Source: Jeotgalibacillus salarius (GTDB taxonomy: Bacteria > Bacillota > Bacilli > Bacillales > Jeotgalibacillaceae). Taken from it: 64,000 nucleotides of DNA. The stretch lies in contig NZ_SORX01000001.1 in NCBI RefSeq assembly GCF_004405125.1, forward strand, positions 255,780 to 319,779. Direction: 5' to 3'. The notes under the pieces were generated by a model. It made no database searches. It was given only the letters and a program-made list of their open reading frames with translations, and was not told the DNA's origin. The translations under genes were made by a program, and so were the position numbers. Positions 53,954 through 63,440 of this stretch are shown piece after piece (within the stretch, counting starts at the first letter, position 1; the number at the start of each line of letters is the position of its first letter).

Positions 53954-54738
53954 TAAACACGTTTCAAAACCGACCTGAATCGCGTCATCACATTTGATTC
54001 GTCAACAGGTCTTGGCGGTTTTAAAAATATTGGTGTGCCTTGAATCACACTAAGTGCATTTTGCTGAAAATATTTTGAAGTACCCGTTCGTGATTGGATT
54101 GTTTCGTAAGCTTCCTGCAGCTGAAAATTTCTTACTGTTGTATTATGTGCATCCGAAGCGATGAAATGAGTCAAGTTAGCGTCAACAATTGCTTTGCTGA
54201 AAGCTTGTATTTTTCGTCCAAAACTGCCCGTGATACTTGATGCTGTTAATTGAGTCATCACACCCTGGTTGACGAATTGATATAGTTTTTCAGGATTCCT
54301 TATTAATTCCATGTTTCTTTCAGGGTGAGCAATAATCGGTTGGTATCCTTCAGTAAGCATATGATAGAAGACTTTTTCAGTGAAAAGCGGGATATTGTCT
54401 GTTGGGAGTTCAATTAAAACATATGGGCCTGAGGGACAAACAAGCGGAAGATCAATATACTTTTTCAGATTTTGTACGAGTTCACCGTGCATTCTGATCT
54501 CTTGACCAGTGTATATTGTCATATCTCTTCCGGTCTCACTCATCAATAAATTTAATTGATTAACAGCCTCCACAATTTCAATTGCTTCCTGAGTGTATTT
54601 TCTTGTTTGATGATGGGGAGTTGCAATGATGTGATGAATTCCTTTTTCCAAAGCCTGCTCAATCATTAAAAGCGTCTTTTCGATATTACCCGGACCATCA
54701 TCAATTCCCGGGAGTATGTGACTGTGGATATCGATCAT
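53953..54738 (-). CDS. CpsB/YwqE-type PHP tyrosine-protein phosphatase
   Basis: Cytoplasmic 261-aa metal-dependent phosphatase of the PHP family (CpsB, YwqE), which dephosphorylates BY-kinases that control polysaccharide synthesis. Metal ligands are visible in MIDIHSHILPGIDDGP, HHIIATPHHQT, YTGQEIRMHGEL, IIAHPERN and FIASDAHN. The usual CpsC/CpsD kinase partners are not in this window. It is divergent from an LCP gene, both acting on surface polymer assembly. Confidence 0.92.
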   Translation of the reverse strand: MIDIHSHILPGIDDGPGNIEKTLLMIEQALEKGIHHIIATPHHQTRKYTQEAIEIVEAVNQLNLLMSETGRDMTIYTGQEIRMHGELVQNLKKYIDLPLVCPSGPYVLIELPTDNIPLFTEKVFYHMLTEGYQPIIAHPERNMELIRNPEKLYQFVNQGVMTQLTASSITGSFGRKIQAFSKAIVDANLTHFIASDAHNTTVRNFQLQEAYETIQSRTGTSKYFQQNALSVIQGTPIFLKPPRPVDESNVMTRFRSVLKRV

Positions 54739-54852
54739 TACTTTTCACTCCTTTTAAATTCAGATTTACAATTATACCTTTGTTCTTTATAATGAACATA
54801 TCAAGTTTTTATTGAGAACGCAATAGATAAATGAATGAGAGAGGTGTGTTCA

Positions 54853-55779
54853 ATGAAGTTGAAAAAGAAAAAACGTCATCTATGGTTAAAAATCACTTTA
54901 TTCATACTCATTATAAGCTTAGTATCAACCAGTGTTTATGCATTCAGCTTTTATCAATCATTTGCAAGTGCCACCCAGGAAATGCACGTGACAATAGAAC
55001 GGGAGAAATCCGAGAAAAGGTCCTCTTTCATTCGTTTTGAAGAACATGATCCTTTCTCTGTTCTTCTATTAGGTGTCGACGAACGCGAAGGAGACCGGGG
55101 CAGATCAGATACAATCATTGTCATGACCGTCAATCCACAAACTGAAAAGACTCATTTACTTAGCATTCCAAGAGATACCTATACTGAAGTGATCGGCTAC
55201 GGCAGACACGACAAAATTAACCATGCCTATGCGTTTGGCGGTGTAGAAATGACCATTGCAACTGTCGAACATTTCTTAGACATTCCAATTGATTATTTCG
55301 TGAAAATTAACATGGAAGGGTTTGAAGATATCGTTAATGCAGTAGGAGGAATCACAATCAATAACCATTTGTCATTTGAATCAGAAGGCTACAATTTTAA
55401 TGAGGGAGAAATTACGCTTGACGGAAATGAAGCATTAGCCTATTCACGTATGCGCTACGAAGATCCAAACGGTGATTTTGGCAGACAGGAAAGACAAAGA
55501 AAAGTCATTGAAGCTGTACTCAGAGAAGGAGCCGGCATCTCCTCACTTTGGAACTTTAATAACATTTTTAATGTAATCGGTTCAAATGTAAAAACCAACC
55601 TGACCGTCGAAAACATAATGGACATCCAAAACAAATACAGACCCGCCCTGAACCAAATCAACCAACGCTCAGTTGAAGGCGGATCAGACGTATATATAAA
55701 TGACATCTATTACTATCAAATTCCGCCGGAACAAATTAAACAATTGCAGGGTGAATTACAGGATGAGCTTGGGTTGTGA
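54853..55779 (+). CDS. LytR-CpsA-Psr family wall polymer ligase (second copy)
   Basis: Membrane-anchored LCP enzyme of 308 aa. A basic start (KLKKKKRHL) precedes one transmembrane helix, then the LCP domain with SVLLLGVDER, RSDTIIVM, SIPRDTYTEV, HDKINHAYAFGG and AYSRMRYEDPNGDFGR. It transfers lipid-linked polymer to peptidoglycan. The ATG at 54853 has AGAGAGGTG seven bases upstream and is preferred to the one at 54835. Compared with the LCP protein at 3226 it lacks the acidic tail. Divergent partner of the CpsB-type phosphatase. Confidence 0.92.
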   Translation: MKLKKKKRHLWLKITLFILIISLVSTSVYAFSFYQSFASATQEMHVTIEREKSEKRSSFIRFEEHDPFSVLLLGVDEREGDRGRSDTIIVMTVNPQTEKTHLLSIPRDTYTEVIGYGRHDKINHAYAFGGVEMTIATVEHFLDIPIDYFVKINMEGFEDIVNAVGGITINNHLSFESEGYNFNEGEITLDGNEALAYSRMRYEDPNGDFGRQERQRKVIEAVLREGAGISSLWNFNNIFNVIGSNVKTNLTVENIMDIQNKYRPALNQINQRSVEGGSDVYINDIYYYQIPPEQIKQLQGELQDELGL

Positions 55780-55790
55780 GTATGCAAGGC

Positions 55791-55925
55791 AGGCGGCACA
55801 GGGGGGACGGAGTTGTGTGAGACACTTTTAGAATCATTACAAAATAGGCACACTGAACTTTAGTCATTCATTTTTAGAATAATTACTAAAACGACACAAT
55901 CAACTCCGTCCCCTCTGTGCCGCCT
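55791..55925. repeat. GGGGACGGAGT palindromic element, RAYT-proximal copy
   Basis: Arms of 25 bases with one mismatch (55791-55815 and 55901-55925) enclose 85 bases containing two copies of a TTTTAGAATNATTAC segment. It ends two bases from the RAYT stop codon and starts 11 bases after the LCP stop codon. It is the largest two-arm copy in the window. Confidence 0.85.
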
Positions 55926-55927
55926 AT

Positions 55928-56701
55928 TCAAGCTCTGCGCACAACGCCTAAAGAAGTGCCTAAAATTCGTGCAAGTTGCCTTAAAGAGATCCCTTTTATA
56001 GTTTTGAGATGTCTGATTACTATCTTTCTTTCTGTTGGTGGAAGGTATTTGATGACATGAATTGGAGGATCAATAATGTGGTTTTGAATTTCTTTTATTG
56101 CTTCTTGATCAGTGAAGACAGGTTTTTTGGTGAGAAGATGACGAGGTTTGTCTGCAGGACTTTCATTAAAAGTAGTAAATCTATAAATGGCTTGCTCGGG
56201 GTTTGATGAAAAAGTTTGAAGGATTTTATGATGGTTTAATAAATGTGAGTGAGGTGTTGAATAACCGTAGTAATCCCTGCAGCTACTCCAATGCCATGCT
56301 GAAGGAGTCTGTACCATATGTGCCCTGACAGGATTATGATGAACATAACGTATCAATGTAAATAAATACTGCAAATTTTCTACCTCATGACTTTTAAAAC
56401 GGTCATAATATAATGAACCAATTGCTTGATACTTAGCATTAAAATAAATCGCATAACTCCCATTCAGCTTTTGCATAATCCGTGAAATAGGAACCTCTTT
56501 TACTTTTATAATTAAATGAAAGTGATTATCCATAAGGCACCATCCATAAAGTTCAAATTCAGTCACTTGTTTTACTGAATGCAACTTCATTAAAAACTTA
56601 TTACGATCATGATCATCATAAAATATCATTTGATAATTGCTTCCTTTTGAATGTACGTGATAGATACCGCTTTGGCTTATTTTTCTTGATTCTCTGGGCA
56701 A
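55928..56701 (-). CDS. REP-associated tyrosine transposase (RAYT, Y1 family)
   Basis: Protein of 257 aa from the IS200-like Y1 transposase/TnpA-REP group. N-terminal SGIYHVHSKGSNYQMIFYDDHDR, the metal-binding HUH motif in MDNHFHLIIKV, SLYYDRFKSHEV, and the probable catalytic Tyr in QYLFTLIRYVHHNPVRAHMV. The last ~35 residues (KTIKGISLRQLARILGTS) form a helix-turn-helix typical of longer RAYTs. A TTG start has GGAGG seven bases upstream. The gene is intact and enclosed by two copies of the GGGGACGGAG palindrome, the expected substrate of such enzymes. Confidence 0.88.
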   Translation of the reverse strand: MPRESRKISQSGIYHVHSKGSNYQMIFYDDHDRNKFLMKLHSVKQVTEFELYGWCLMDNHFHLIIKVKEVPISRIMQKLNGSYAIYFNAKYQAIGSLYYDRFKSHEVENLQYLFTLIRYVHHNPVRAHMVQTPSAWHWSSCRDYYGYSTPHSHLLNHHKILQTFSSNPEQAIYRFTTFNESPADKPRHLLTKKPVFTDQEAIKEIQNHIIDPPIHVIKYLPPTERKIVIRHLKTIKGISLRQLARILGTSLGVVRRA

Positions 56702-56721
56702 TTTTGAGCCTCCTTTAAAAT

Positions 56722-56815
56722 GAGCGGCACACTAGGGACGGAGTTAAGTGCGCCACTTTTAGAATGATTATAATAACGACACAGTAACCTCCGTCCCCGC
56801 TATGCCCCTGCCTAA
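56722..56815. repeat. GGGGACGGAG palindromic element, upstream of RAYT
   Basis: Forward half-site GGCACACTAGGGACGGAGTTA and reverse arm AACCTCCGTCCCCGCTATGCC, with CACTTTTAGAATGATTATAA between them, as in the copy after the RAYT gene. It lies ~20 bases upstream of the RAYT start codon and may overlap its promoter. Confidence 0.8.
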
Positions 56816-56822
56816 TTACCTA

Positions 56823-59800
56823 CTACCTCAAAACACCCAAAACCCTACTCAACACAGCAGCCATCTGACCTCTTGTTAACTGATCTTTCGGTGCAAAGCT
56901 GCCGTTCTCTTTTCCAGTAATGATGCCGAGTGCTTCGGCCTGGTAGACTGCGTCGCGTGCGTAGTCTGAGATGTCTGCATGGTCTTTAAATTCGTTTGGC
57001 ATGAAGATGGTTGGTGCCAGGTATGGATCGCGATGATTGATGGCGCGCATGATCATGGCTGCCATTTGTTCGCGTGTGATTTGTTCGCCTGGCTTAAAGC
57101 TGCCGTCTGCTTTACCTGTGATGATGCCTGCCTGGTATGCGGCTTCGATTGCTGCTCCTGCCCAGTGATCAGCATTTACATCGGTAAATACACCTTCAAC
57201 TTTCTTTGAGGGAAGCTGCATTGTTCTTGCAAGTAAAACAGCAAATTCAGCGCGTGTCAGACCAACGTTCGGCCTGAATTCATCCGGTGTTTTACCCGTT
57301 GTGATGTTCAATGATGCAATTACATCAATATCAGGACGTGCCCAGTGATCGGCGATGTCTTTAAATGTGACGTCATTCTCCAGAACCTGATAGATACCTG
57401 GCTCAGTCATGATAAAGACCAGACCGTCTTCAAATTCTGATCCGCCGGCATAGTGCCATTTGTTGTTTTTCCACTGCTGGACTGACACTTTTTTCACGTC
57501 TTCCACACTGCTGTCATCGTAAACTACATTTGCCAGGAACATGTCATCAAATGTATCGACAACTTCCCCGTCTGCAACTGCGACGAAGCGGTATGCGTCT
57601 GACAGTGCTTTTGCGTTTCCGCTGAGCTCTGCAGATTCATCTGTCGCAATGTTAAATGCAACATGATCTGCAGATGCGTGTTCTTTTAAGAAATCAGCAG
57701 GTACAAGCACCTGGAATGGTCCTGATCGGAACTCCAGATCTTTTTTAGCTGCTGCAAGTGTTTTAACAGCCGCTCCGCTCATCATCAATGTTGCGTCAAG
57801 CGAGCCGTCAGCCTGCTGTGGAATGGCATTCAGCATAAAGAAATCATCTGAATCTTTGACGATTTGCTTCGCTTCTTCCTCATCAATTGTCATGACGCGC
57901 GAATCATCTTCGCCTTCTTTAAATAAAATGATGTCTTTCGTGTAGCCAACGTTTCCAACGATATCCACCGCGCTGATCTGGAAGTGGTTCAACCCTGGTT
58001 CAAGTTCCAGTTCAATGTCTTCAACCGTTGTTTCAAAAGCTTTCTTTTCTAAAAGTTTTGTAGGCTTTGAAGCGAACTTTTCGTCTCCATTTACATATAG
58101 ACGAACGTCGTCATAGTTATCTTTAACATTTACAGAAATGACCGGGTTTTCAGCATCTTCGTCAACGATAAATGGTGTATCAAGTCCGGACACCTTCAAT
58201 TCAGGCGCTGCACTGTCCACAATAATCGTGCGGTTAATACTGATTTCGTTGCCTTCTTTGTCAGTCGCTGAAACGATAATGTCGTGAACATCGTCCGTTT
58301 CAAACGTCACGCGTTCGAAAAACAGATAATTCTGTTCATCAATTTCAAAAGAGTCTACTTTCTTACCGTTTACCTTCACTTCTTTTACGCTTGAAGCATC
58401 GGTTACATAACCTGCTACAAACGTTTCACGAACTGGTGTTAATTCAAAAAATTGAGGCATATCAAGAAAAATCTCAGGCCCTTTAGCATCTGTTCCCTGC
58501 TGGACCGTCGTCTTTACGCTGTTTCCTGCAAAGTCCACCGCTTCAACCTGGATGCGCTGCTTCGCGTTAATCTTTTTGTTAAAAGTAAACGAACCCTCTT
58601 CAGGTGAGAGGTACATGTCCGTAACACTCTGTCCATCTACTAAAATATCAACATACTGAACTGCATGATCATCTTCTGCAGAGAATGTGATCATAGATGC
58701 AGCTGCATCAAGCTCTGCTTCAATCTCAGGTTTTTCAGTATCAATTTTGACCGGCAGTGAAAGTTCCTGCCACTCTGCGCCATCGAAATCAATTTTGGCC
58801 TGAAGCGTCAGGAAATATTGTCCGTCTGCAGCAGTGCGGCCTTTGATTTTGCCGTCCCATGCCCACATAGGTGACGTGGTCGCGCCTTCTTCTTCAAAAC
58901 CGTCAATATAATTTTTGCGCAGTTCACGTTCAGTACGAATTGTCCGAAGCGTATCTCCATCTTCGTCTGTCACCGTGACTTTCAGTTCTTTTGCGTTTCT
59001 TAAAAGTGAGACGACTGGCATCACATCATCCTGCACACCATCTCCATTTGGCGAAAATGCGATCAGTTCAGGATCAACAATATAATCCTCAGAGAACGGA
59101 TCAAGTCCTAAGTCCTGAGCATATTCACCATAATAATCAAACGCGCGAACACCTGTATAACCGTAGTAGCTCATTTCATCCCACTGCGGCAGGTCAAAAA
59201 TCGGCGGCTGATTCCAGTCCCCTTTAAAACCGGCATAAGGAACTGTCAACACAGGATTGACATCTGTCGGATCAGTAAATGTCACGAATCCTTCTACGAA
59301 ATATCCATTTTCAAAAATGTCTTCAGGAGCCACTTCCACTAATTCTTCCTCAACCTGCTGAAAAACGGTTACATCTGAAAGGTCGATTTCAACTTCAACT
59401 GTTTCAGTTGCCATCGGTGCAATTTCAAGTGCAAGTTCCTCTTCTCCATTTAACAAAAGACCTGCACCAGTAATTTCCTGCCCATAAATGAGATTTGGTG
59501 CAGTTAATCCTTCTGACAGCGCATCAGTCTGCGCGTTAACTGCTACATCATACACGACTTCTTCATCCGTTAAGTTTTCCACCGTTAATTCAAATATTGC
59601 TGTGTCACCATCGATTTCTTTCAATGCAACAGCTGCATCACCTTCTGTGTCCGTCACGATCGCCGGTGCTGATAGTGCTGCATGAAGCTGCATCAGTCCT
59701 GCTCCCTGACGGCGAGGCGAAATGGCAAGTCCATTCGGATCCATCACAGGCGCAGCTGTGTTCATCATCACAGTTTTTACCCAGTCAGATCTGAATTCTT

Positions 59801-61598
59801 TATCAACCGTTTCCTCGAGCTGCTGCATGATCAGCGCTGATCCACCCGCGATATGCGGCGCAGCCATTGAAGTACCGCCCATGACAGCATAGCCATCTTC
59901 ATTGTCAGTAGATAAAATACTGCCGCCCGGTGCAGTGATTTCCGGCTTGAACTCAAGATCCGGTGTTAATCCCCATGATGTAAAATCACTCATCATGCCG
60001 GCTGTCGGATTTGCCTGTGTCAGCTCATCTCCGTTAAATGAAAGCTCAACTAAAGCCCCATCTGCAAGTGCTTCTGCAAGGCGATCTCCCTCAGCCTTCA
60101 CCATAAATAATTGAGGAATTACAATCTCCGGATCAGTTGCCATGCTGACAAAACCATCCGTGTTATTGTAAATAATCACGCCGGCAGCACCAGCATATTG
60201 CGCATTCAGCACTTTTGAAACGAAATCAATTTCCCCACGCTGAATCAACGCGTACTTATCAGTCACATCAATCTCATAAAAGTCTTCTTCATATCCAAGA
60301 CCTGCATAAACTAATTCAAAATCCGTCTGCACGTAATCTTCCGGATCTTCTTCATTCGCAACAGAATAAGGTGCCAATCCAGCCCCTTCTCCGTCAATTG
60401 TTACCTGAACTGCTTTTGAATCAACAAAGACATTGTCCAGCGAAGCAACTGTCAATGCACTTTCAGAAACAGCAGGTGAGCCTACAACCCCATAGTCAGG
60501 ATTAGACGCATAAGGATAATAGTATCCATCTCCAAACATCGCCGAGTTCCCTGCCGAAATCGATACAAGAATTCCGGCATCAACCGCACGCTGAACCGCC
60601 TGCTGCTCAGGATCCTCTGCATCAACGTACCCTGCAGTAGCACCCAGACTCATATTGATCACATCCGCACCTAGGCGAATTGAATCATCAATTGCTTTAA
60701 TAAATACATCACTGTACGTTGTTGAAATCAGCGGGTCGCTCCCGAAAACCTTCATCGCCAGCAGCTGTGCTTCAGGCGCAACACCCTTCACACCGCCATT
60801 ATCAGTGTCTCCGTTCGCAGCAACCGTCCCCGCCACGTGCATCCCGTGAGACGCTTCCGCACCAAAATCTTTTACCTGATTATTTTTATCGAAATAGTTA
60901 TAGCCATACGGCATTTTTTCATTTATGTATGATCCTTTCAGACCAAACTCATCAATTGCCGCTTCCACTCCTCTTTTATCAAGCTTCACATCAGTCTCAT
61001 CACTGATGATCATGTCACGGTGATCAGGATCCATACCGGAGTCAATAATCGCAACAACCAGCCCTTCACCCTTATAACCATATTCATCCCACGCAAGCTC
61101 CTTCTCAATCAGCTCACCTGTATAAGACATATCCGGTGAAACCTCCGGACGCTCATACACATTTGCAATATGTACACGCTTCACACCGGCAATCTTCTCA
61201 ATCTTTTCAATATCACCAGCCTGAACAGTCGTACTGAAACCATTCACAATCGTCGTAAACTCATTTTCAACCGAAGCCGCTGAAAACTCACCTACTTCAC
61301 TCTTCGCAGCCTTCTGACTCTTGAGGACCTCCTCAATGATCCTGTCCTGCTCGGCAACACTCAACTCCTGAAAATCTGCTCCATCCTCCGAAGCAATCTC
61401 CAGAGCCGAATTCCCATCAAGCTCAACAATCACACGAACCTCCTCATCCTGATCTAAATCCAGTGCAATGTCACTACTCTCCCGCACCGGCTTCTCCTTT
61501 GGCAACGCCCCAAAAGCAGCACTACTAAAAGCAAGCATCAGTACAAGTACACTAACCAACAACTTCCTGCCCACAACCCCAACTCCATTCATATTCAA
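56823..61598 (-). CDS. SLH-anchored Vpr-like subtilase (S8), 1.6 kb aa class
   Basis: Secreted protease of ~1,591 aa. Signal peptide (LLVSVLVLMLAFSSAAFG), an inhibitor I9-like propeptide (VRVIVELDGNSALEI), and an S8 domain with Asp186 (AIIDSGMDPDH), His251 (SHGMHVAG; Met replaces the usual Thr) and Ser577 (GGTSMAAPHIAGG). A PA insert lies between His and Ser (ALIQRGEIDFVSKV). Then come an Fn3-like region, several Ig-like modules (DTEKPEIEAELD; DSAAPELKVSG), and three C-terminal SLH modules (FKDIADHWARPDID; FTDVNADHWAGAAI; FKDHADISDYARDA). TTG at 61598 (AGGAA five bases upstream) or ATG at 61592 is the start. It is the largest gene in the window. Confidence 0.93.
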   Translation of the reverse strand: MNMNGVGVVGRKLLVSVLVLMLAFSSAAFGALPKEKPVRESSDIALDLDQDEEVRVIVELDGNSALEIASEDGADFQELSVAEQDRIIEEVLKSQKAAKSEVGEFSAASVENEFTTIVNGFSTTVQAGDIEKIEKIAGVKRVHIANVYERPEVSPDMSYTGELIEKELAWDEYGYKGEGLVVAIIDSGMDPDHRDMIISDETDVKLDKRGVEAAIDEFGLKGSYINEKMPYGYNYFDKNNQVKDFGAEASHGMHVAGTVAANGDTDNGGVKGVAPEAQLLAMKVFGSDPLISTTYSDVFIKAIDDSIRLGADVINMSLGATAGYVDAEDPEQQAVQRAVDAGILVSISAGNSAMFGDGYYYPYASNPDYGVVGSPAVSESALTVASLDNVFVDSKAVQVTIDGEGAGLAPYSVANEEDPEDYVQTDFELVYAGLGYEEDFYEIDVTDKYALIQRGEIDFVSKVLNAQYAGAAGVIIYNNTDGFVSMATDPEIVIPQLFMVKAEGDRLAEALADGALVELSFNGDELTQANPTAGMMSDFTSWGLTPDLEFKPEITAPGGSILSTDNEDGYAVMGGTSMAAPHIAGGSALIMQQLEETVDKEFRSDWVKTVMMNTAAPVMDPNGLAISPRRQGAGLMQLHAALSAPAIVTDTEGDAAVALKEIDGDTAIFELTVENLTDEEVVYDVAVNAQTDALSEGLTAPNLIYGQEITGAGLLLNGEEELALEIAPMATETVEVEIDLSDVTVFQQVEEELVEVAPEDIFENGYFVEGFVTFTDPTDVNPVLTVPYAGFKGDWNQPPIFDLPQWDEMSYYGYTGVRAFDYYGEYAQDLGLDPFSEDYIVDPELIAFSPNGDGVQDDVMPVVSLLRNAKELKVTVTDEDGDTLRTIRTERELRKNYIDGFEEEGATTSPMWAWDGKIKGRTAADGQYFLTLQAKIDFDGAEWQELSLPVKIDTEKPEIEAELDAAASMITFSAEDDHAVQYVDILVDGQSVTDMYLSPEEGSFTFNKKINAKQRIQVEAVDFAGNSVKTTVQQGTDAKGPEIFLDMPQFFELTPVRETFVAGYVTDASSVKEVKVNGKKVDSFEIDEQNYLFFERVTFETDDVHDIIVSATDKEGNEISINRTIIVDSAAPELKVSGLDTPFIVDEDAENPVISVNVKDNYDDVRLYVNGDEKFASKPTKLLEKKAFETTVEDIELELEPGLNHFQISAVDIVGNVGYTKDIILFKEGEDDSRVMTIDEEEAKQIVKDSDDFFMLNAIPQQADGSLDATLMMSGAAVKTLAAAKKDLEFRSGPFQVLVPADFLKEHASADHVAFNIATDESAELSGNAKALSDAYRFVAVADGEVVDTFDDMFLANVVYDDSSVEDVKKVSVQQWKNNKWHYAGGSEFEDGLVFIMTEPGIYQVLENDVTFKDIADHWARPDIDVIASLNITTGKTPDEFRPNVGLTRAEFAVLLARTMQLPSKKVEGVFTDVNADHWAGAAIEAAYQAGIITGKADGSFKPGEQITREQMAAMIMRAINHRDPYLAPTIFMPNEFKDHADISDYARDAVYQAEALGIITGKENGSFAPKDQLTRGQMAAVLSRVLGVLR

Positions 61599-61684
61599 AA
61601 TATTTCCTACAAACACTATTATAGAATTAAATATTCAGAAAATAAAAGGGGTATTTCGAACTATTATTTTCGGTTGGTAGTTGA

Positions 61685-61840
61685 TGTGCATGTTGGGGAC
61701 GGAGGTTATATGTTCATCAAATGTACAGGCGGGGACAGACTTAAAAATCAGCTATTTCGAAATTAAAACTTTGACCAGCTCACCTCTGTCCCCGTAGTGC
61801 ACATTTCGTAGCACTTTAACCTCCGTCCCCAGCATGCACA
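61685..61840. repeat. GGGGACGGAGG palindromic element, nested four-arm copy
   Basis: Outer arms GTGCATGTTGGGGACGGAGG and CCTCCGTCCCCAGCATGCAC are reverse complements; inner arms GGCGGGGACAGACTT and CACCTCTGTCCCCGTAGTGC also pair, with A/T changed together at the same place. It fills the gap between the Vpr-like and NERD-like genes. Confidence 0.8.
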
Positions 61841-61882
61841 TAAAAAAACCCCAGACAACTAATTTATCTAAGGTTTAACGTT

Positions 61883-62404
61883 CTATTGGCTCATCCACCT
61901 CAACCCGCGCTCCAATATATTCAGGTGGTGAGGCTTAATTGGTTGGTTTTGCTGCACGTTTTTCTTGAGTATGACGCGTTCTATGTATTCGGATATTTCG
62001 CTTTCACTAAGCATCCATTGATTTCCTTCGATATTTTTATGATTCCCAGGAACGTTTATTTTAACTCTTTTCTTGAATCCAACGATTGAGTAGAAGTAGT
62101 CATGGAAATATGGAGGAATAACCATTTTTAATGAATCGATCTTTTTTTCATTTTCAATTAGCGGGTTTTTTATTCTCACGTCACCTTCCGACAGCCATAT
62201 TGGCCGGTCCTGGCTACCATCAATCATTCCCTTTGCTTCATTATAATTAATAATAAAAATGCCACCGCTCGTAAAAACCATTTTGTCGATATCCAGTGGC
62301 TGGTTAAATGAGCTGTGATTTAAGCTGACATAACTTAAAATTTTGTTTTCCACTCTTAAATTTAAAGTGGTCTGATTCTCTAATCTTTCAGCAGCTTGAA
62401 CCAT
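61883..62404 (-). CDS. NERD-like protein, probably inactive
   Basis: Cytoplasmic 173-aa protein. Residues ~35-110 fit the NERD pattern: LDIDKMVFTSGGIFIINYNEAKGMIDG, then a Trp (RPIWLSEGDV), then KNPLIENEKKIDSLKMVI. The position of the usual Glu-x-Lys active-site pair reads Asn-Tyr-Asn, so nuclease activity is doubtful. The C-terminal 40 residues are helical and basic. GGGGTG precedes the ATG. It is shorter than typical NERD proteins and could also be a diverged relative of unknown role. Confidence 0.55.
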   Translation of the reverse strand: MVQAAERLENQTTLNLRVENKILSYVSLNHSSFNQPLDIDKMVFTSGGIFIINYNEAKGMIDGSQDRPIWLSEGDVRIKNPLIENEKKIDSLKMVIPPYFHDYFYSIVGFKKRVKINVPGNHKNIEGNQWMLSESEISEYIERVILKKNVQQNQPIKPHHLNILERGLRWMSQ

Positions 62405-62902
62405 ATTTCGACACCCCTTGTTTATTACACTTAATTAACTGATAATTCAATTATAGCTTTCATCTTTATCATACAAAAGGCAATTGTAAAATTAAGTTAT
62501 AAAGTCCTTTCTTTTAGGAGACTTCAGTGGAGGTCTAAAGTCATAAATTCTACTAACTCAATATCAAAGTGACAGTTGTTCGATCTGTCCCTATTTGGTT
62601 TACTCATCACAGTTAATTTTGTCGGAGCTTGGTGGATTTTTGATCAGGTTGAGGGGATAATGACAATGATACTCCTTAAAATTAATTTCGATTAGACCTT
62701 ATTTCTTAAACGATTTTATCTAAATGAAGTGCTAAATATAACACGTATGAGAAATAATCAATGTAGAAGCTGATTCATTATTTCTATATGAAAAGTTAGT
62801 TATGACTGCAGTTTTTTTATACGACTAGTAGAAAACCCAATTTCCTGATACACTTTTTAAATTGAAGCATCTAAATAATAAATTGTTTGAACAAGGAGTA
62901 CG
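62405..62902. other. Gene-free interval
   Basis: This ~500-base AT-rich stretch has no open frame with a ribosome site, no repeat element of either family and no clear terminator. A short inverted repeat, AGACTTC-AGTG-GAGGTCT (about 62519-62536), is the only structure seen, and it may be chance. Confidence 0.5.
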
Positions 62903-63436
62903 ATGATGACAAATAATGATATTTTAATACGTTTACGATATGCATTGGATATTAAAAATGTTGAAATGGTTGAAATTTTTAAGCTTGGAGGTGTGGATGT
63001 CTCCAAGGAAGATGTACTGAAAATCCTGACGAAAATTGATGAGGATGACTTTTATGATGAATATGATGAGCCGGAGGAAACTGAGGATTATATTAAATGT
63101 ACGAACTCAATGCTTGAATCGTTTTTAAATGGCTTTATTATTTTTAAAAGAGGACCACAGGAACCGCGACCAGGCCAGTCCAATAAACCTGATCGATCAA
63201 TTAAAAATCATGCCAGCGTCAACAATGTGCTGCTAAAAAAAGTTAAGATTGCCTTGTCCTTAACAAGTGAAGAAATGCTAGACCTGTTCGACAGAGCCGG
63301 AATCACTGTGACGAAAGGTGAACTGAGCGCGTTGTTAAGAAAAGAAGGACATAAAAACTATAAACCCTGTATGGATCGTTTTGCTCGGAATTTCCTGAAA
63401 GGCTTGACGCTGAAATATAGAGATGACTTGAATTAG
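62903..63436 (+). CDS. YehS-like DUF1456 protein
   Basis: Cytoplasmic 177-aa protein with two copies of the DUF1456 module: residues 1-75 (NDILIRLRYALDIKNVEMVEIFKLGG) and ~105-170 (NNVLLKKVKIALSLTSEEMLDLFDRAG), each ending near a conserved FLNGF/FLKGL motif. This two-module layout matches YehS. The biochemical function is unknown. AAGGAG precedes two overlapping ATG codons at 62903 and 62906. It converges on the oxidoreductase gene, with a perfect palindrome between them. Confidence 0.85.
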   Translation: MMTNNDILIRLRYALDIKNVEMVEIFKLGGVDVSKEDVLKILTKIDEDDFYDEYDEPEETEDYIKCTNSMLESFLNGFIIFKRGPQEPRPGQSNKPDRSIKNHASVNNVLLKKVKIALSLTSEEMLDLFDRAGITVTKGELSALLRKEGHKNYKPCMDRFARNFLKGLTLKYRDDLN

Positions 63437-63440
63437 TGTA

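Noticed and set aside
55791-56815. RAYT gene plus flanking palindromes considered as an ordinary IS200/IS605 insertion
   Set aside because: The protein has the longer RAYT layout with a C-terminal helix-turn-helix, and the palindromes are scattered over the region independent of the gene, which fits a REP system better than a single insertion sequence.
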